21,305 nucleotides of DNA from a virus, in IMG/VR virus record IMGVR_UViG_3300027747_001414, positions 1 through 21,305 of that record. The stretch is one strand, 5' to 3'. Position numbers and translations under genes: made by a program. Numbering within the stretch: position 1 is the first letter of the stretch; each line of letters starts with the position of its first letter. Below, piece by piece: positions 1 to 6,240 of the stretch. A model generated the notes under the pieces. The model was given only the letters and a program-made list of their open reading frames with translations. It did no database searches and had not been told where the DNA came from.

Positions 1-432
1 TTTAGAGGCGATACCATTAGCCGACGAACGAAACATGCCGCCTTTAGCAAGCTTCAACTCTGTGCCCTTGCCGCCTTTGTGCTCTTGAGCATCATGCTGC
101 TTGAAGGCTTTTTTAATCATGGCTTTGTCTTGGGCCATGTCGGTCGAGCCACCCTCGGCCATCTTCTTCATCTGTTTCATGTCGAACGCCTCTTCTTTTT
201 TAGAGCCTTCGCGCATGCCTTTGGGCTCTACATCTTTGCCAGACTTCTCGAACTTAGCAAATGGGTTTACACCTTTAGTAGCCATACTTCCACCTTTTGA
301 AAATTTACGGCCCTTGTCGGCTTTGTCGAAGTCTTGACCCACAGACTGTGGGACGCCTACTTTTTTGGCAAACGCAGGGCTATGCGCGATTGCCGCCATG
401 AAATTGTGTTGCTTTTTAGAGCTACTCGGCAT
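1..432 (-). CDS. Lys-rich phage protein, C-terminus cut by window edge
   Basis: The frame is open from an ATG at 432 to the window edge, 144 codons with no stop, so the C-terminus is missing. It begins MPSSSKKQHNFMAAIAHSPA and is very rich in Lys, Gly and Met, with repeated KGG and MKKM-type runs and no membrane segment. The opening (S-K-K-Q-x-x-F-M) resembles the start of small DUF3008-like proteins I recall from phages; that is a weak resemblance and the role is unknown. Its start overlaps the 3' end of the membrane-protein gene by 11 nt, suggesting translational coupling in the late operon. Composition suggests a nucleic-acid-contacting or minor virion protein, which is inference only. Confidence 0.75.
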   Translation of the reverse strand, partial: MPSSSKKQHNFMAAIAHSPAFAKKVGVPQSVGQDFDKADKGRKFSKGGSMATKGVNPFAKFEKSGKDVEPKGMREGSKKEEAFDMKQMKKMAEGGSTDMAQDKAMIKKAFKQHDAQEHKGGKGTELKLAKGGMFRSSANGIASK

Positions 433-616
433 CGGGTTTTCTCCAAATCAACTCGGCAAAATTTTTGCCCGTCACCATTTCTGCAATACGCATCAGCGCC
501 AGAACTGCCCCTATAAAACCAAAAATAGGTGAAAGTAGTTCAAAAAACGAGCCTATTGCTGCCAACGGAGCAAGAATGTCAATAGCGTGTTTAACCGTGT
601 CTTGATGCTCAGTCAT
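422..616 (-). CDS. small membrane protein, holin candidate
   Basis: This 64-aa protein has a short polar N-terminus, a hydrophobic stretch over about residues 12-48 (ILAPLAAIGSFFELLSPIFG, then GAVLALM) that could form two short transmembrane helices, and a charged tail ending WRKPDAE. Size, layout and a basic/aromatic tail are those of small phage holins, and it sits in the late operon. No lysozyme or spanin gene is visible beside it, so the lysis role is inferred. The start lies 1 nt after the stop of the upstream 81-aa gene and has only a weak ribosome site, so reinitiation is likely. Confidence 0.7.
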   Translation of the reverse strand: MTEHQDTVKHAIDILAPLAAIGSFFELLSPIFGFIGAVLALMRIAEMVTGKNFAELIWRKPDAE

Positions 617-617
617 A

Positions 618-863
618 TCAGCAGTTCCAAGCTTTAAGGCTCTTGTTTATACGCGAGTTCGGGTCGTTGGCGGTCTTCGCGCTGGTGAGCTTCTTCTTCA
701 TACCACTCATCCTTGCGCAAAAGGAGTCGCGCCTGCTTCCGCCTTCCGGCTGGGGAGGCTTCAAATTCATCCCTTGTTTTTTGGCCGACGCGCGCCCCTT
801 CGCGTTCAAGCCACCCTCGGGATTTTTGCCTTCCTTGCGAGTCCATGCGGGTGACTTAGCCAT
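618..863 (-). CDS. DUF6321-like basic phage protein
   Basis: This 81-aa basic protein begins MAKSPAWTRKEGKNPEGGLN and ends SRINKSLKAWNC. I recognise the pattern (KSPAWTRKEGKNP, then PEGGSRRDSFCARM, then MKKKLTSxKTANDPNSRINKSLxxW) as a family common in marine and freshwater phages, which I recall as DUF6321. Function is unknown. It is almost all polar and charged, with no predicted membrane segment, and looks partly disordered. It overlaps the end of the upstream virion-type gene by 8 nt and is followed 1 nt later by the holin candidate, so it belongs to the same late transcript. Confidence 0.85.
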   Translation of the reverse strand: MAKSPAWTRKEGKNPEGGLNAKGRASAKKQGMNLKPPQPEGGSRRDSFCARMSGMKKKLTSAKTANDPNSRINKSLKAWNC

Positions 864-1143
864 AGGTCACCGAGATAGCGCTTAGAGTGGTGCCAACCGC
901 ATAAATACCATTAGCGCAAATAATTCCCTCTCCGGGAAGCAACACTTGGAATGGCTGAACCGCCGTTGAAAACTTAAATTGATACACCACGGGGCCAGTG
1001 CTGTCTGTACCGTCGTAAAGAGTAAAAGTTCCGCCAGTTCCATTGCCAATAAAAACAATAGATTTTAGTCGAGTCCGCCCTGTATACAACTGTGCAGGCA
1101 AGGTTCCCGCATAGGCTGACTTGACATCATATTGCATTGTCAT
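856..1143 (-). CDS. small beta-rich virion-type protein
   Basis: This 95-aa protein begins MTMQYDVKSAYAGTLPAQLY and continues with alternating hydrophobic and Gly/Thr residues (SIVFIGNGTGGTFTLYDG, then VLLPGEGI), typical of a small all-beta fold in phage structural modules. No catalytic motif is visible. The start at 1143 is supported by AGGGGG eight bases upstream; a second in-frame ATG lies two codons in. It is the first gene after a minus-strand terminator at 1156-1178, so it depends on readthrough or on a promoter I could not locate. Role as decoration, tail or fibre-associated protein is inference. Confidence 0.8.
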   Translation of the reverse strand: MTMQYDVKSAYAGTLPAQLYTGRTRLKSIVFIGNGTGGTFTLYDGTDSTGPVVYQFKFSTAVQPFQVLLPGEGIICANGIYAVGTTLSAISVTYG

Positions 1144-1155
1144 AACTAACCCCCT

Positions 1156-1178
1156 AAAAAACAGGGGCCGAAGCCCCC
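1156..1178 (-). terminator. rho-independent terminator with UUCG loop
   Basis: Read on the minus strand, GGGGC, a TTCG tetraloop and GCCCC are followed by CTG and six T. It lies just past the stop of the 154-aa gene (stop at 1187-1189) and 13 bases before the start of the 95-aa gene. The U-tract exists only in the leftward direction. Confidence 0.85.
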
Positions 1179-1186
1179 GAGACTAA

Positions 1187-1651
1187 TTACTGTTGGTTGG
1201 CAGGTTGTGCTTGGTTGCCGCTCGAATCACGTACAGCGTATGTAATCACGATGGTGGCAGCACCGGTGGTCAAAGAAGTACCCGCCAAGGTGTAGGTGAT
1301 GAACGTGTCAGTTGCGCCAACATTCAACCAGCCGCCGGGGGTAGTTGCATTAGCACCAAGAGCCACGCTGCCAACAGAGGTGATAGTGCCAGTGGTCGTA
1401 AAGTCTGTGCCGCCGATACTAAGCTTGGCTGTAGTAGCTGCACTAAACACGGTGGTCGTAACAACTTTAACGTCAACGATCTGTGCGCCAGCCGGTACTG
1501 CAATTGCGTTGCCGGTCAAAGTACCGAATACAACGTCAGTGCTTTGCGACACAACGGTGCAGCCAGTGTTGCGGGTGGTGGCTGCAGTAGAGCCAGTGGT
1601 GTTTTTGGTGGTGCCGAGCAGCCAAGGGCCGAGGTGAGTTGCAAATCCCAT
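1187..1651 (-). CDS. Thr/Ala/Gly-rich virion-type protein
   Basis: This 154-aa protein begins MGFATHLGPWLLGTTKNTTG and is dominated by Thr, Ala, Val and Gly in alternating beta-strand patterns (for example AGAQIVDVKVVTTTVF and AATIVITYAVRDSSG). It has one Cys and almost no Lys. This composition is usual for phage structural proteins such as head decoration or tail-tip components. I cannot assign it to a named family. A ribosome site AAGGAAC lies upstream of the ATG at 1651. It is separated from the next gene by a strong terminator, so its transcript probably ends at about 1156. Confidence 0.8.
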   Translation of the reverse strand: MGFATHLGPWLLGTTKNTTGSTAATTRNTGCTVVSQSTDVVFGTLTGNAIAVPAGAQIVDVKVVTTTVFSAATTAKLSIGGTDFTTTGTITSVGSVALGANATTPGGWLNVGATDTFITYTLAGTSLTTGAATIVITYAVRDSSGNQAQPANQQ

Positions 1652-1773
1652 GATATGTGTTCCTTACATACAAGCTAAGTGCGTCAATCGGTATGTCGTC
1701 TGCTGGGGCAGTTTGGCGCACTGGAAGTCCCAGATGCACACAATATACACTAAATTTTGATAGAGTCAAGGGC

Positions 1774-2118
1774 ATGCCCTACAAAGACCCTGCTGTTAGA
1801 AAAGCCAAGCACAAGGAGTATTCGGCTAGTCACTACCAAAAAAATGCAGATGCTGTCAGGGAAAAGTCAAGGACTTTAAGAAAACAAAAGCGCGATGCGT
1901 GGTTACAGTACAAAGCGGGGTTGGCCTGCCATGTTTGCGGATTCTCTCACCCGGCAGTTATTGATTTTCACCACCCACCGGGCACAAAAAAATACGGTGT
2001 AAACGATTTAATTAGCGACGGTCGTTTTGCCCGTGCGTACAAAGAAGCGGCCAAGTGCATCATCCTTTGCGCTAACTGCCATCGTATCCACCACTACAAT
2101 GAAAAAGGGGGCCGCTAA
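1774..2118 (+). CDS. HNH homing-type endonuclease
   Basis: This 114-aa protein begins MPYKDPAVRKAKHKEYSASH. The basic N-terminal helix region is followed by a zinc-binding CHVCG, a DFHHPP catalytic segment (His-His), and a second zinc pair CANCHRIHH. These are the hallmarks of the small HNH family found as mobile nucleases in phages. The frame is open upstream to 1657, but those 39 codons look non-coding, and conserved sequence starts at the ATG at 1774; the ribosome site (AAGGGC) is weak. It is the only plus-strand gene within the leftward late region, between two virion-operon genes, as expected for a free-standing mobile nuclease. Its 3' end overlaps a minus-strand terminator. Confidence 0.9.
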   Translation: MPYKDPAVRKAKHKEYSASHYQKNADAVREKSRTLRKQKRDAWLQYKAGLACHVCGFSHPAVIDFHHPPGTKKYGVNDLISDGRFARAYKEAAKCIILCANCHRIHHYNEKGGR

Positions 2119-2125
2119 GGCCCCC
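2102..2125 (-). terminator. terminator for the acidic gene, inside the HNH 3' end
   Basis: On the minus strand, GGGGGCC, a TTAGC loop and GGCCCCC are followed by TTTTTC: a 7-bp GC stem with a U5 tract. It sits 25 nt beyond the stop of the leftward acidic gene. The loop contains the TAA stop (2116-2118) of the plus-strand HNH gene. No U-tract exists rightward, so it serves leftward transcription. Confidence 0.85.
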
Positions 2126-2128
2126 GTG

Positions 2129-2148
2129 TTGGGTACGATCGTACCCAA
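2129..2148. repeat. perfect 20-bp palindrome
   Basis: The sequence TTGGGTACGATCGTACCCAA is its own reverse complement. It lies between the 3' end of the HNH gene and the 3' end of the acidic gene, directly beside the terminator hairpin. There is no U-tract on either strand. It may be a protein-binding site, a nuclease target or an RNA hairpin; the sequence alone does not decide. Confidence 0.9.
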
Positions 2149-2149
2149 A

Positions 2150-2473
2150 TTAGGCTTCTTCAGCTTCGTCTTCAGCTTCGTCTTCAACTTCGTCTTCAAC
2201 CAGCAGCCACTCGCCGGTCTCTTCGTTCAGCCAGTACCAAGCATCGTACTCTTCATCGTACCAGCAGAAGCACTCAGCGTCTTCGTCGTAGGTGTACTCT
2301 TCGTCTTCGGCAAACAAATGGTCAATGGCTTCAGGGATTTCGATATCGTCTTCAACTTCAACAACTGCACCGTCGCCAAATTCGGCTACGGCTTGCAGAA
2401 ACTGCAGGATGGACTCGGTGGAATATTCAAAAAAACCGCCTTGAGGCAGGTCAACAGCTACGGTAAAAAACAT
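2150..2473 (-). CDS. highly acidic Tyr/Trp-rich small protein
   Basis: This 107-aa protein begins MFFTVAVDLPQGGFFEYSTE. After an N-terminal half with mixed hydrophobics, it becomes extremely acidic and aromatic: DEEYTYDEDAECFCWYDEEY, then AWYWLNEETGEWLL, ending VEDEVEDEAEDEAEEA. The ATG at 2473 is chosen because GGAG lies six bases upstream; a longer reading would need a TTG. The gene is preceded by the two tRNA genes and ends in its own terminator. The aromatic repeat (WYD, YWLNEETGEW) recalls small YxYD/TGxW repeat motifs, and the charge recalls DNA-mimic proteins, but neither is demonstrated. Role unknown. Confidence 0.8.
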   Translation of the reverse strand: MFFTVAVDLPQGGFFEYSTESILQFLQAVAEFGDGAVVEVEDDIEIPEAIDHLFAEDEEYTYDEDAECFCWYDEEYDAWYWLNEETGEWLLVEDEVEDEAEDEAEEA

Positions 2474-2548
2474 GATGTTCTCCAAAAATTAGGTGCAGCG
2501 ACCTTGCTGCAAAGACATCCTACACGGTTTTTGTGACTTGGTTTATGA

Positions 2549-2581
2549 CAAGGTTTGTTGTGTAAATACAACAAAAACTTG
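2549..2581. repeat. imperfect hairpin between tRNA-His and the acidic gene
   Basis: TTTGTTGT (2554-2561) and ACAACAAA (2568-2575) form an 8-bp inverted repeat around a six-base loop, and outer CAAG/CTTG arms (2549-2552, 2578-2581) extend it across a small internal loop. It starts immediately after the 3' end of tRNA-His in the minus direction. It could be a processing hairpin or an operator. It is not a terminator, since no U-tract follows. Confidence 0.6.
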
Positions 2582-2653
2582 GGGTGATGGGGGGAATCGA
2601 ACCCTCGCTGACAGATTCACAGGCTGTCGTGCTACCACTACACTACCTACACC
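2582..2653 (-). tRNA. tRNA-His (GTG), with a weak acceptor stem
   Basis: The minus strand shows a D-arm (GTG, TAGTGGTAG, CAC), an anticodon loop CTGTGAA with anticodon GTG in an ACAG/CTGT stem, and a T-arm GAGGG-TTCGATT-CCCCC. The acceptor strands GGTGTAG and CATCACC pair except for two adjacent mismatches (T-T and A-A), as if the dinucleotide AT had become TA. The T-stem has one A-C mismatch and the top anticodon pair is C-T. The exact 5' end is uncertain by one base. CCA is not encoded. It may be functional or decaying. Confidence 0.75.
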
Positions 2654-2672
2654 GTAGTAGGTCAATGATGAT

Positions 2673-2750
2673 TGGTCTGTGCGGTAGGATTTGAACCTAC
2701 GACCCCTCGGTTCCAAACCGAGAACTCTGACCAGACTGAGCTACGCACAG
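2673..2750 (-). tRNA. tRNA-Pro (TGG) with encoded CCA
   Basis: This is a clean cloverleaf on the minus strand: acceptor CTGTGCG with CGCACAG (7 of 7), D-arm GCTC...GAGT, anticodon stem CTCGG/CCGAG with loop TTTGGAA (anticodon TGG), and T-arm GTAGG-TTCAAAT-CCTAC. The discriminator A is followed directly by an encoded CCA. It lies downstream of the capsid terminator and upstream of tRNA-His, so both probably share one transcript. A minus-strand TATACT at 2799-2794 could be its -10 box, though no good -35 is visible. Confidence 0.95.
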
Positions 2751-2804
2751 TGATCTTAGGTCGCGGGAGGGATGGGGTTTTCATGGTGGGCGAAGTATAC
2801 ACGT

Positions 2805-2832
2805 AAAAAAGGGCTCCCGAAGGAGCCCTTTT
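2805..2832 (-). terminator. strong terminator after the major capsid gene
   Basis: GGGCTCC, loop and GGAGCCC (2811-2817, 2822-2828) form a 7-bp GC stem with a TTCG loop on the minus strand, preceded by four A and followed by six T. The four T on the plus strand could give some rightward activity too. It ends the capsid operon 15 bases past the capsid stop codon. Confidence 0.9.
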
Positions 2833-2847
2833 AATAAGCCCGAGGGC

Positions 2848-3765
2848 TTAGGTCGAACCGGGAGAACCAAAAACGCCCAATGGATCGCTCCAGCCGAAGC
2901 TGTAACGCTCGCGAGCCTTGTAACGGACGTTGCCCGTGTCAAAGTCGCCGTCCATTTTGGTGTCCAAAGCCACACGCTCGAAGTGCTTCAAGCCATCTGG
3001 CACGTCCGTCGTCAAGAACCATGCATTGACGTCGGTCAAATAGTGGTTGACGGTGTAGCCTTCAGGGATCGAACCGTTGTTCTTCAACGCGTTGATATCG
3101 TTGTCGGTGGTACCAACACGCAGGCTGGTTTCCAACAGACGAGTAGCAACGAACATCAGAGCGGTCGGGATGATGAGCTTCTTGGGCTTAGCAGCGATCA
3201 ACAGACCCTTTTCGTCCACCCACTGGGCGATCTGGATAACGGCGGCTTCCAAGGAAGTCTCGTTCAAATCAACACCGGTAGTGGGACGGTTGGAGTTGGT
3301 ACCGCCATTGACCAAGGGGTGAGCCGTGGAGAACAAAGGCACGCCGTCGCCGCCGTAGTACGCAGCAGAGTTAGTGAAGCCGTTGTTCAAAACAGCAGCA
3401 GCCTTAACTTGCTTGGTGTACGCCATAGCGCGGGCCAGACCTTTGGTGTAACGAGCCGACAAGGAGTCGTACAAGTTATCTTCCATTGCCTCTTCCGTGA
3501 TCGCGAAGCCCAAAGCGATGGTTTCGTGGTTGTACCGTGCAGTGAAGGCTTCCTGCGCATTGTCATAAGCAATGGCTTGGCCCTCGTTCTTCACCGGTGC
3601 AGCGCCGAAGCCCGCCAGTTTGGTTTCTTCTTCAAAGCTACGCTCCGAGGTCTCGGTCACGTAGATTTCCTTGTGCTCTTCGCCGTAGCGGGCATATTCC
3701 AGACCAAAAAGTCCGTTCAAGCCGGGGAGCAGTTCTTTCAACAGTTGTGCGCGTGAAACAGCCAT
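2848..3765 (-). CDS. major capsid protein (Mu gpT-like)
   Basis: This 305-aa protein begins MAVSRAQLLKELLPGLNGLF. It has the pattern of Mu gpT-like major head subunits: an N-terminal arm, then EYARYGEEHKEIY, SFEEETKLAGFGAAPVKNEG, TARYNHETIALGFAITEEAM, a Leu/Ala helix with YTKGLARAMAYTKQVKAA, FSTAHPLVNGG, and a C-terminal YKARERYSFGWSDP. HK97-fold membership is expected for the family. AGGAG lies upstream of the ATG. It is the last gene before a strong terminator and follows the scaffold and two accessory genes, the usual order of a head module. The family call rests on recalled similarity. Confidence 0.93.
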   Translation of the reverse strand: MAVSRAQLLKELLPGLNGLFGLEYARYGEEHKEIYVTETSERSFEEETKLAGFGAAPVKNEGQAIAYDNAQEAFTARYNHETIALGFAITEEAMEDNLYDSLSARYTKGLARAMAYTKQVKAAAVLNNGFTNSAAYYGGDGVPLFSTAHPLVNGGTNSNRPTTGVDLNETSLEAAVIQIAQWVDEKGLLIAAKPKKLIIPTALMFVATRLLETSLRVGTTDNDINALKNNGSIPEGYTVNHYLTDVNAWFLTTDVPDGLKHFERVALDTKMDGDFDTGNVRYKARERYSFGWSDPLGVFGSPGST

Positions 3766-3778
3766 GATTTAACTCCTA

Positions 3779-4405
3779 TTACAGACCAACAGCGTTGCTG
3801 TAAGAGTGGTATCCGGGGTTGAACTTCACCAGAATGTCAGTGTAGGCGTCGCCAACTTGCGAGAAGCCAACCATGTCCACGAAACCAACGACGCGGAAAG
3901 CGGCGGTAGTTGTGACAGCGGTGGGGTTCACAGCAGTGTTGGAGTTGCCGGAGGTAGTGCTACCGGTAGAGGTAGATTGCACGGCGTTCAGGTACACGTT
4001 GGAACCCAGATCAGCGATGGTCATAGAACCAGCAGCTTGCACTTGGAACACAGCGCGGTCGTCATCAACGACGTAAGCAACTGCATCAGATGCGACAGTA
4101 CCGGTAGGCCAGTATTGTGCAAACACCTTTTGCTTGGTGCTCGGGTTGGTGTAAGAGCAGCCGACAAATACGCCGACGCAACCAGTGTTAGCCGTACCGA
4201 CGGGGAAACCGTTGGTAGTAGCGTCTGCACCGGTAGCGGTAGCGATTGCCAGATAGCCCGTAGACTGGACATAGACCAACGATCCGTTATAGATGTTGGT
4301 GCCATAGCCAGAGGCGATGGGGAAGCTGCGTGTGCTACCTGCATAAGGTAGACCACCCAGCTCATTTACGGGTTTAAACCCGTAGGGAGAAGAGGTCGAT
4401 GCCAT
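3779..4405 (-). CDS. probable capsid decoration or accessory head protein
   Basis: This 208-aa protein begins MASTSSPYGFKPVNELGGLP and is Gly/Thr/Val-rich, with beta-type stretches (IYNGSLVYVQSTGYLAIATA, CVGVFVGCSYTNPSTKQKVF, AAFRVVGFVDMVGFSQVGDA). It includes a TSTGSTTSGNSN linker. No enzyme motif is present. Position immediately upstream of the major capsid gene (13-nt gap) and composition suggest a head-stabilising or decoration protein; similar proteins are familiar beside Mu-type capsid genes in uncultured phages. GGAG lies nine bases before the ATG at 4405. The exact role is inferred. Confidence 0.8.
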   Translation of the reverse strand: MASTSSPYGFKPVNELGGLPYAGSTRSFPIASGYGTNIYNGSLVYVQSTGYLAIATATGADATTNGFPVGTANTGCVGVFVGCSYTNPSTKQKVFAQYWPTGTVASDAVAYVVDDDRAVFQVQAAGSMTIADLGSNVYLNAVQSTSTGSTTSGNSNTAVNPTAVTTTAAFRVVGFVDMVGFSQVGDAYTDILVKFNPGYHSYSNAVGL

Positions 4406-4419
4406 ATAAAAAACTCCAA

Positions 4420-4872
4420 TTATTTAGAACCGGAACCAAAATTTCCGCGAGTAACTGTTGATCGCTTTTCAGAGAACAAAGTTGCCATACGCGGGTCTTG
4501 TTGGCGCATATAGTTATTGTCCACAGACTCCATATTGGCCTGTGCTGCTTGATTGTAGTAATCAGCGATGGCTTGGGCGCGTTCTGTAGGCATCTTGCAA
4601 AGCATGAGGCCACCAACTTCGACGTTGCCTGTCTTCTCATTACCAACCAACATAAGCTCTTCGTGGTCTGCTGCCTTTACGGGCACCCAACCATCGCGCT
4701 GTTTCGCAGACATGTTAGTCGGAATACTTTGCCCCAAAACATGAGTGGCAATCCACCGGTAGGTGTAGCCGGGTTCGGGCGTTGGGTCGGGCAGTGTGCT
4801 CGAAGGGGTATACACAATGCGAGCGCTTTTGTCGCGGGAAGAAAGGTCACGAGATGTACGAGAATCAGCCAT
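4420..4872 (-). CDS. head-module protein of unknown function
   Basis: This 150-aa soluble protein begins MADSRTSRDLSSRDKSARIV. It contains YRWIATHVLGQSIPTNMSAK, a KQRDGWVPVKAADHEE segment and GNVEVGGLMLCKMPTERAQA, then an alpha-helical Gln/Asn-rich tail. The combination of a conserved K-x-x-D-GWVPV segment and an LMLCKMP motif is one I recall from head modules of uncultured phages, always without assigned function. A strong ribosome site (GGAGG) overlaps the end of the scaffold gene, whose stop is 1 nt upstream, so the two are translationally coupled. It may assist capsid assembly or completion. Confidence 0.8.
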   Translation of the reverse strand: MADSRTSRDLSSRDKSARIVYTPSSTLPDPTPEPGYTYRWIATHVLGQSIPTNMSAKQRDGWVPVKAADHEELMLVGNEKTGNVEVGGLMLCKMPTERAQAIADYYNQAAQANMESVDNNYMRQQDPRMATLFSEKRSTVTRGNFGSGSK

Positions 4873-4873
4873 G

Positions 4874-5797
4874 TTAAGCCTCCAGTTTTGCTGCCTGTGC
4901 AGCGTATTGTTGCGGTGTCATTCCAAATTTCTTAGCCAACGCTAGCGCTGACTTCGTAAGCTGGACTTTACGAACTCCTGACGAACGTGTCGCGGGGGCG
5001 ACAACAGACGCAGGACGCTTGCTGGTCTCAACCTTGCTGTTTCCGAAAACTTCCGGGAACTTACTTCTTACGCGAGCATCAATTTGCTCGAAATATTCAT
5101 CACTACGCGGATCAAGACCCGAATTCACTAGTTTTTGGTGCAGCCCTAATGAGTAGCTGGTTACGTCTTCAAACCCATCAGCCCCGAACCACTGGTTTTT
5201 TGCCTGCCAGCGCAGCGATTTTTCGTCGGGTTGCACCTTTTGGGGTGCTGGTTGTTGCGTTTGTACAGCATTTTCTTGCTGTTGTAAAGGGGTATGGCGA
5301 TAATTTTTGATCGCCTCCAACTTAAACTTGGCGTCAGTCAAGGCTTCTTGGGCGGCAATGATGCCGTCCGTATCGAACGCTTCCTGTGCTTCCTTGTAGG
5401 CGCGACGTGCTTGCGCCACCTCGGCTTCGGCTGCACTTAGACTGGACGCAACTACCTGCTGTGTGCCCTTATCGACATATCCACGCAGGGTCTTGTTCTC
5501 TTCCAAGATACGCTGGGCAAAGGACTCCAGCTCCTGCTTTTCACGCATGGTGGCTTCTTTAACTCGGCGCTCGTCATGACGAGCGTGGGTCAATTCCTTG
5601 ATGCGGTTGCGGACTTTTTCCGAGTATGACTCAATTTCTTCGTCGGTCGGATCGGCGACTTCTCGGTCAAGGGGCTTGCGACCACGGTCTTGTTCGGGGG
5701 TGTCGTCGATGACTTCGATTTCTACATCACCATCGGTGACTTCGATTTCGATGTCCTCGTCTTCTTTTTCATGGGGAAATTTAAATGCTTCAGGCAT
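4874..5797 (-). CDS. capsid scaffolding protein
   Basis: This 307-aa, strongly charged, mostly helical protein begins MPEAFKFPHEKEDEDIEIEV. Its acidic first third (DGDVEIEVIDDTPEQD) is followed by a long coiled-coil section over about residues 60-170 (MREKQELESFAQRILEENKT, then AEAEVAQARRAYKEAQEAFD), a Gln/Pro-rich linker, and a basic C-terminus with VRKVQLTKSALALAKKFGMT. Acidic head, coiled coil and short basic C-terminal binding segment are characteristic of phage scaffolds. It lies between the portal and capsid genes. AGGAG precedes the ATG at 5797. Confidence 0.87.
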   Translation of the reverse strand: MPEAFKFPHEKEDEDIEIEVTDGDVEIEVIDDTPEQDRGRKPLDREVADPTDEEIESYSEKVRNRIKELTHARHDERRVKEATMREKQELESFAQRILEENKTLRGYVDKGTQQVVASSLSAAEAEVAQARRAYKEAQEAFDTDGIIAAQEALTDAKFKLEAIKNYRHTPLQQQENAVQTQQPAPQKVQPDEKSLRWQAKNQWFGADGFEDVTSYSLGLHQKLVNSGLDPRSDEYFEQIDARVRSKFPEVFGNSKVETSKRPASVVAPATRSSGVRKVQLTKSALALAKKFGMTPQQYAAQAAKLEA

Positions 5798-5805
5798 GAT
5801 TGCTC

Positions 5806-6240
5806 CTATACGTGAGTGATGCCACGGGGGTCTTGAACTACGGCTTCGATCTGGTCATCATTGATGAGACGCATTTCTTTGCCGAACATACGAAAGCGCG
5901 TACCGGTATACGTACGCACCATTACGAAGTCGCCTTCTTTGCACCAAGGTCCGTTGGGGAACTTGTTGGTGTCTTTGTAGGCATCGGGGCCAACACGCAG
6001 AACGAACAAAACCGAAGTGGTTTGCTCTTCACGGTGCGCCGTTTCCCACGGCTTCTCAAGGTCTAGCTCCGTACCATCAATCTTTTTGGAGACTTCAGGG
6101 ACGATGCATAGCATCTTGTAGCCGGTAGGCACAGGAAGTACTTTCGCTTTTTCTGCGTCGTCGGCTTTTTCATCCGGTTTTTCAATCGGTTGATATGCTT
6201 TTGGCAGAACAATGTTCGGCGGTAGTATGATTTCACTCAT
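5806..6240 (-). CDS. GroES-like co-chaperonin
   Basis: This 144-aa protein begins MSEIILPPNIVLPKAYQPIE, followed by a charged linker. The remainder matches the GroES layout: a first beta segment (PVPTGYKMLCIVPEVSKK), a variable mobile-loop position (IDGTELDLEKPWETAHREEQ), VLFVLRVGPDAYKDTNKFPN, the GD turn (CKEGDFVMVRTYTGTRFRMF), and the terminal strand GKEMRLINDDQIEAVVQDP. GroES caps GroEL; phage versions such as T4 gp31 let the host chaperonin fold the capsid protein, and this gene sits in the head module. A longer TTG start at 6252 is possible; I prefer the ATG at 6240, which overlaps the upstream gene by 8 nt. Confidence 0.82.
   Translation of the reverse strand: MSEIILPPNIVLPKAYQPIEKPDEKADDAEKAKVLPVPTGYKMLCIVPEVSKKIDGTELDLEKPWETAHREEQTTSVLFVLRVGPDAYKDTNKFPNGPWCKEGDFVMVRTYTGTRFRMFGKEMRLINDDQIEAVVQDPRGITHV

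Noticed and set aside
2474-2485. TTG start extending the acidic protein by four residues
   Set aside because: The bases involved are the ribosome site (GGAG) for the ATG at 2473.
2983-3756. 257-codon plus-strand open frame opposite the capsid gene
   Set aside because: The minus strand encodes a convincing major capsid protein over the same bases; the plus frame has no ribosome site or recognisable motif.
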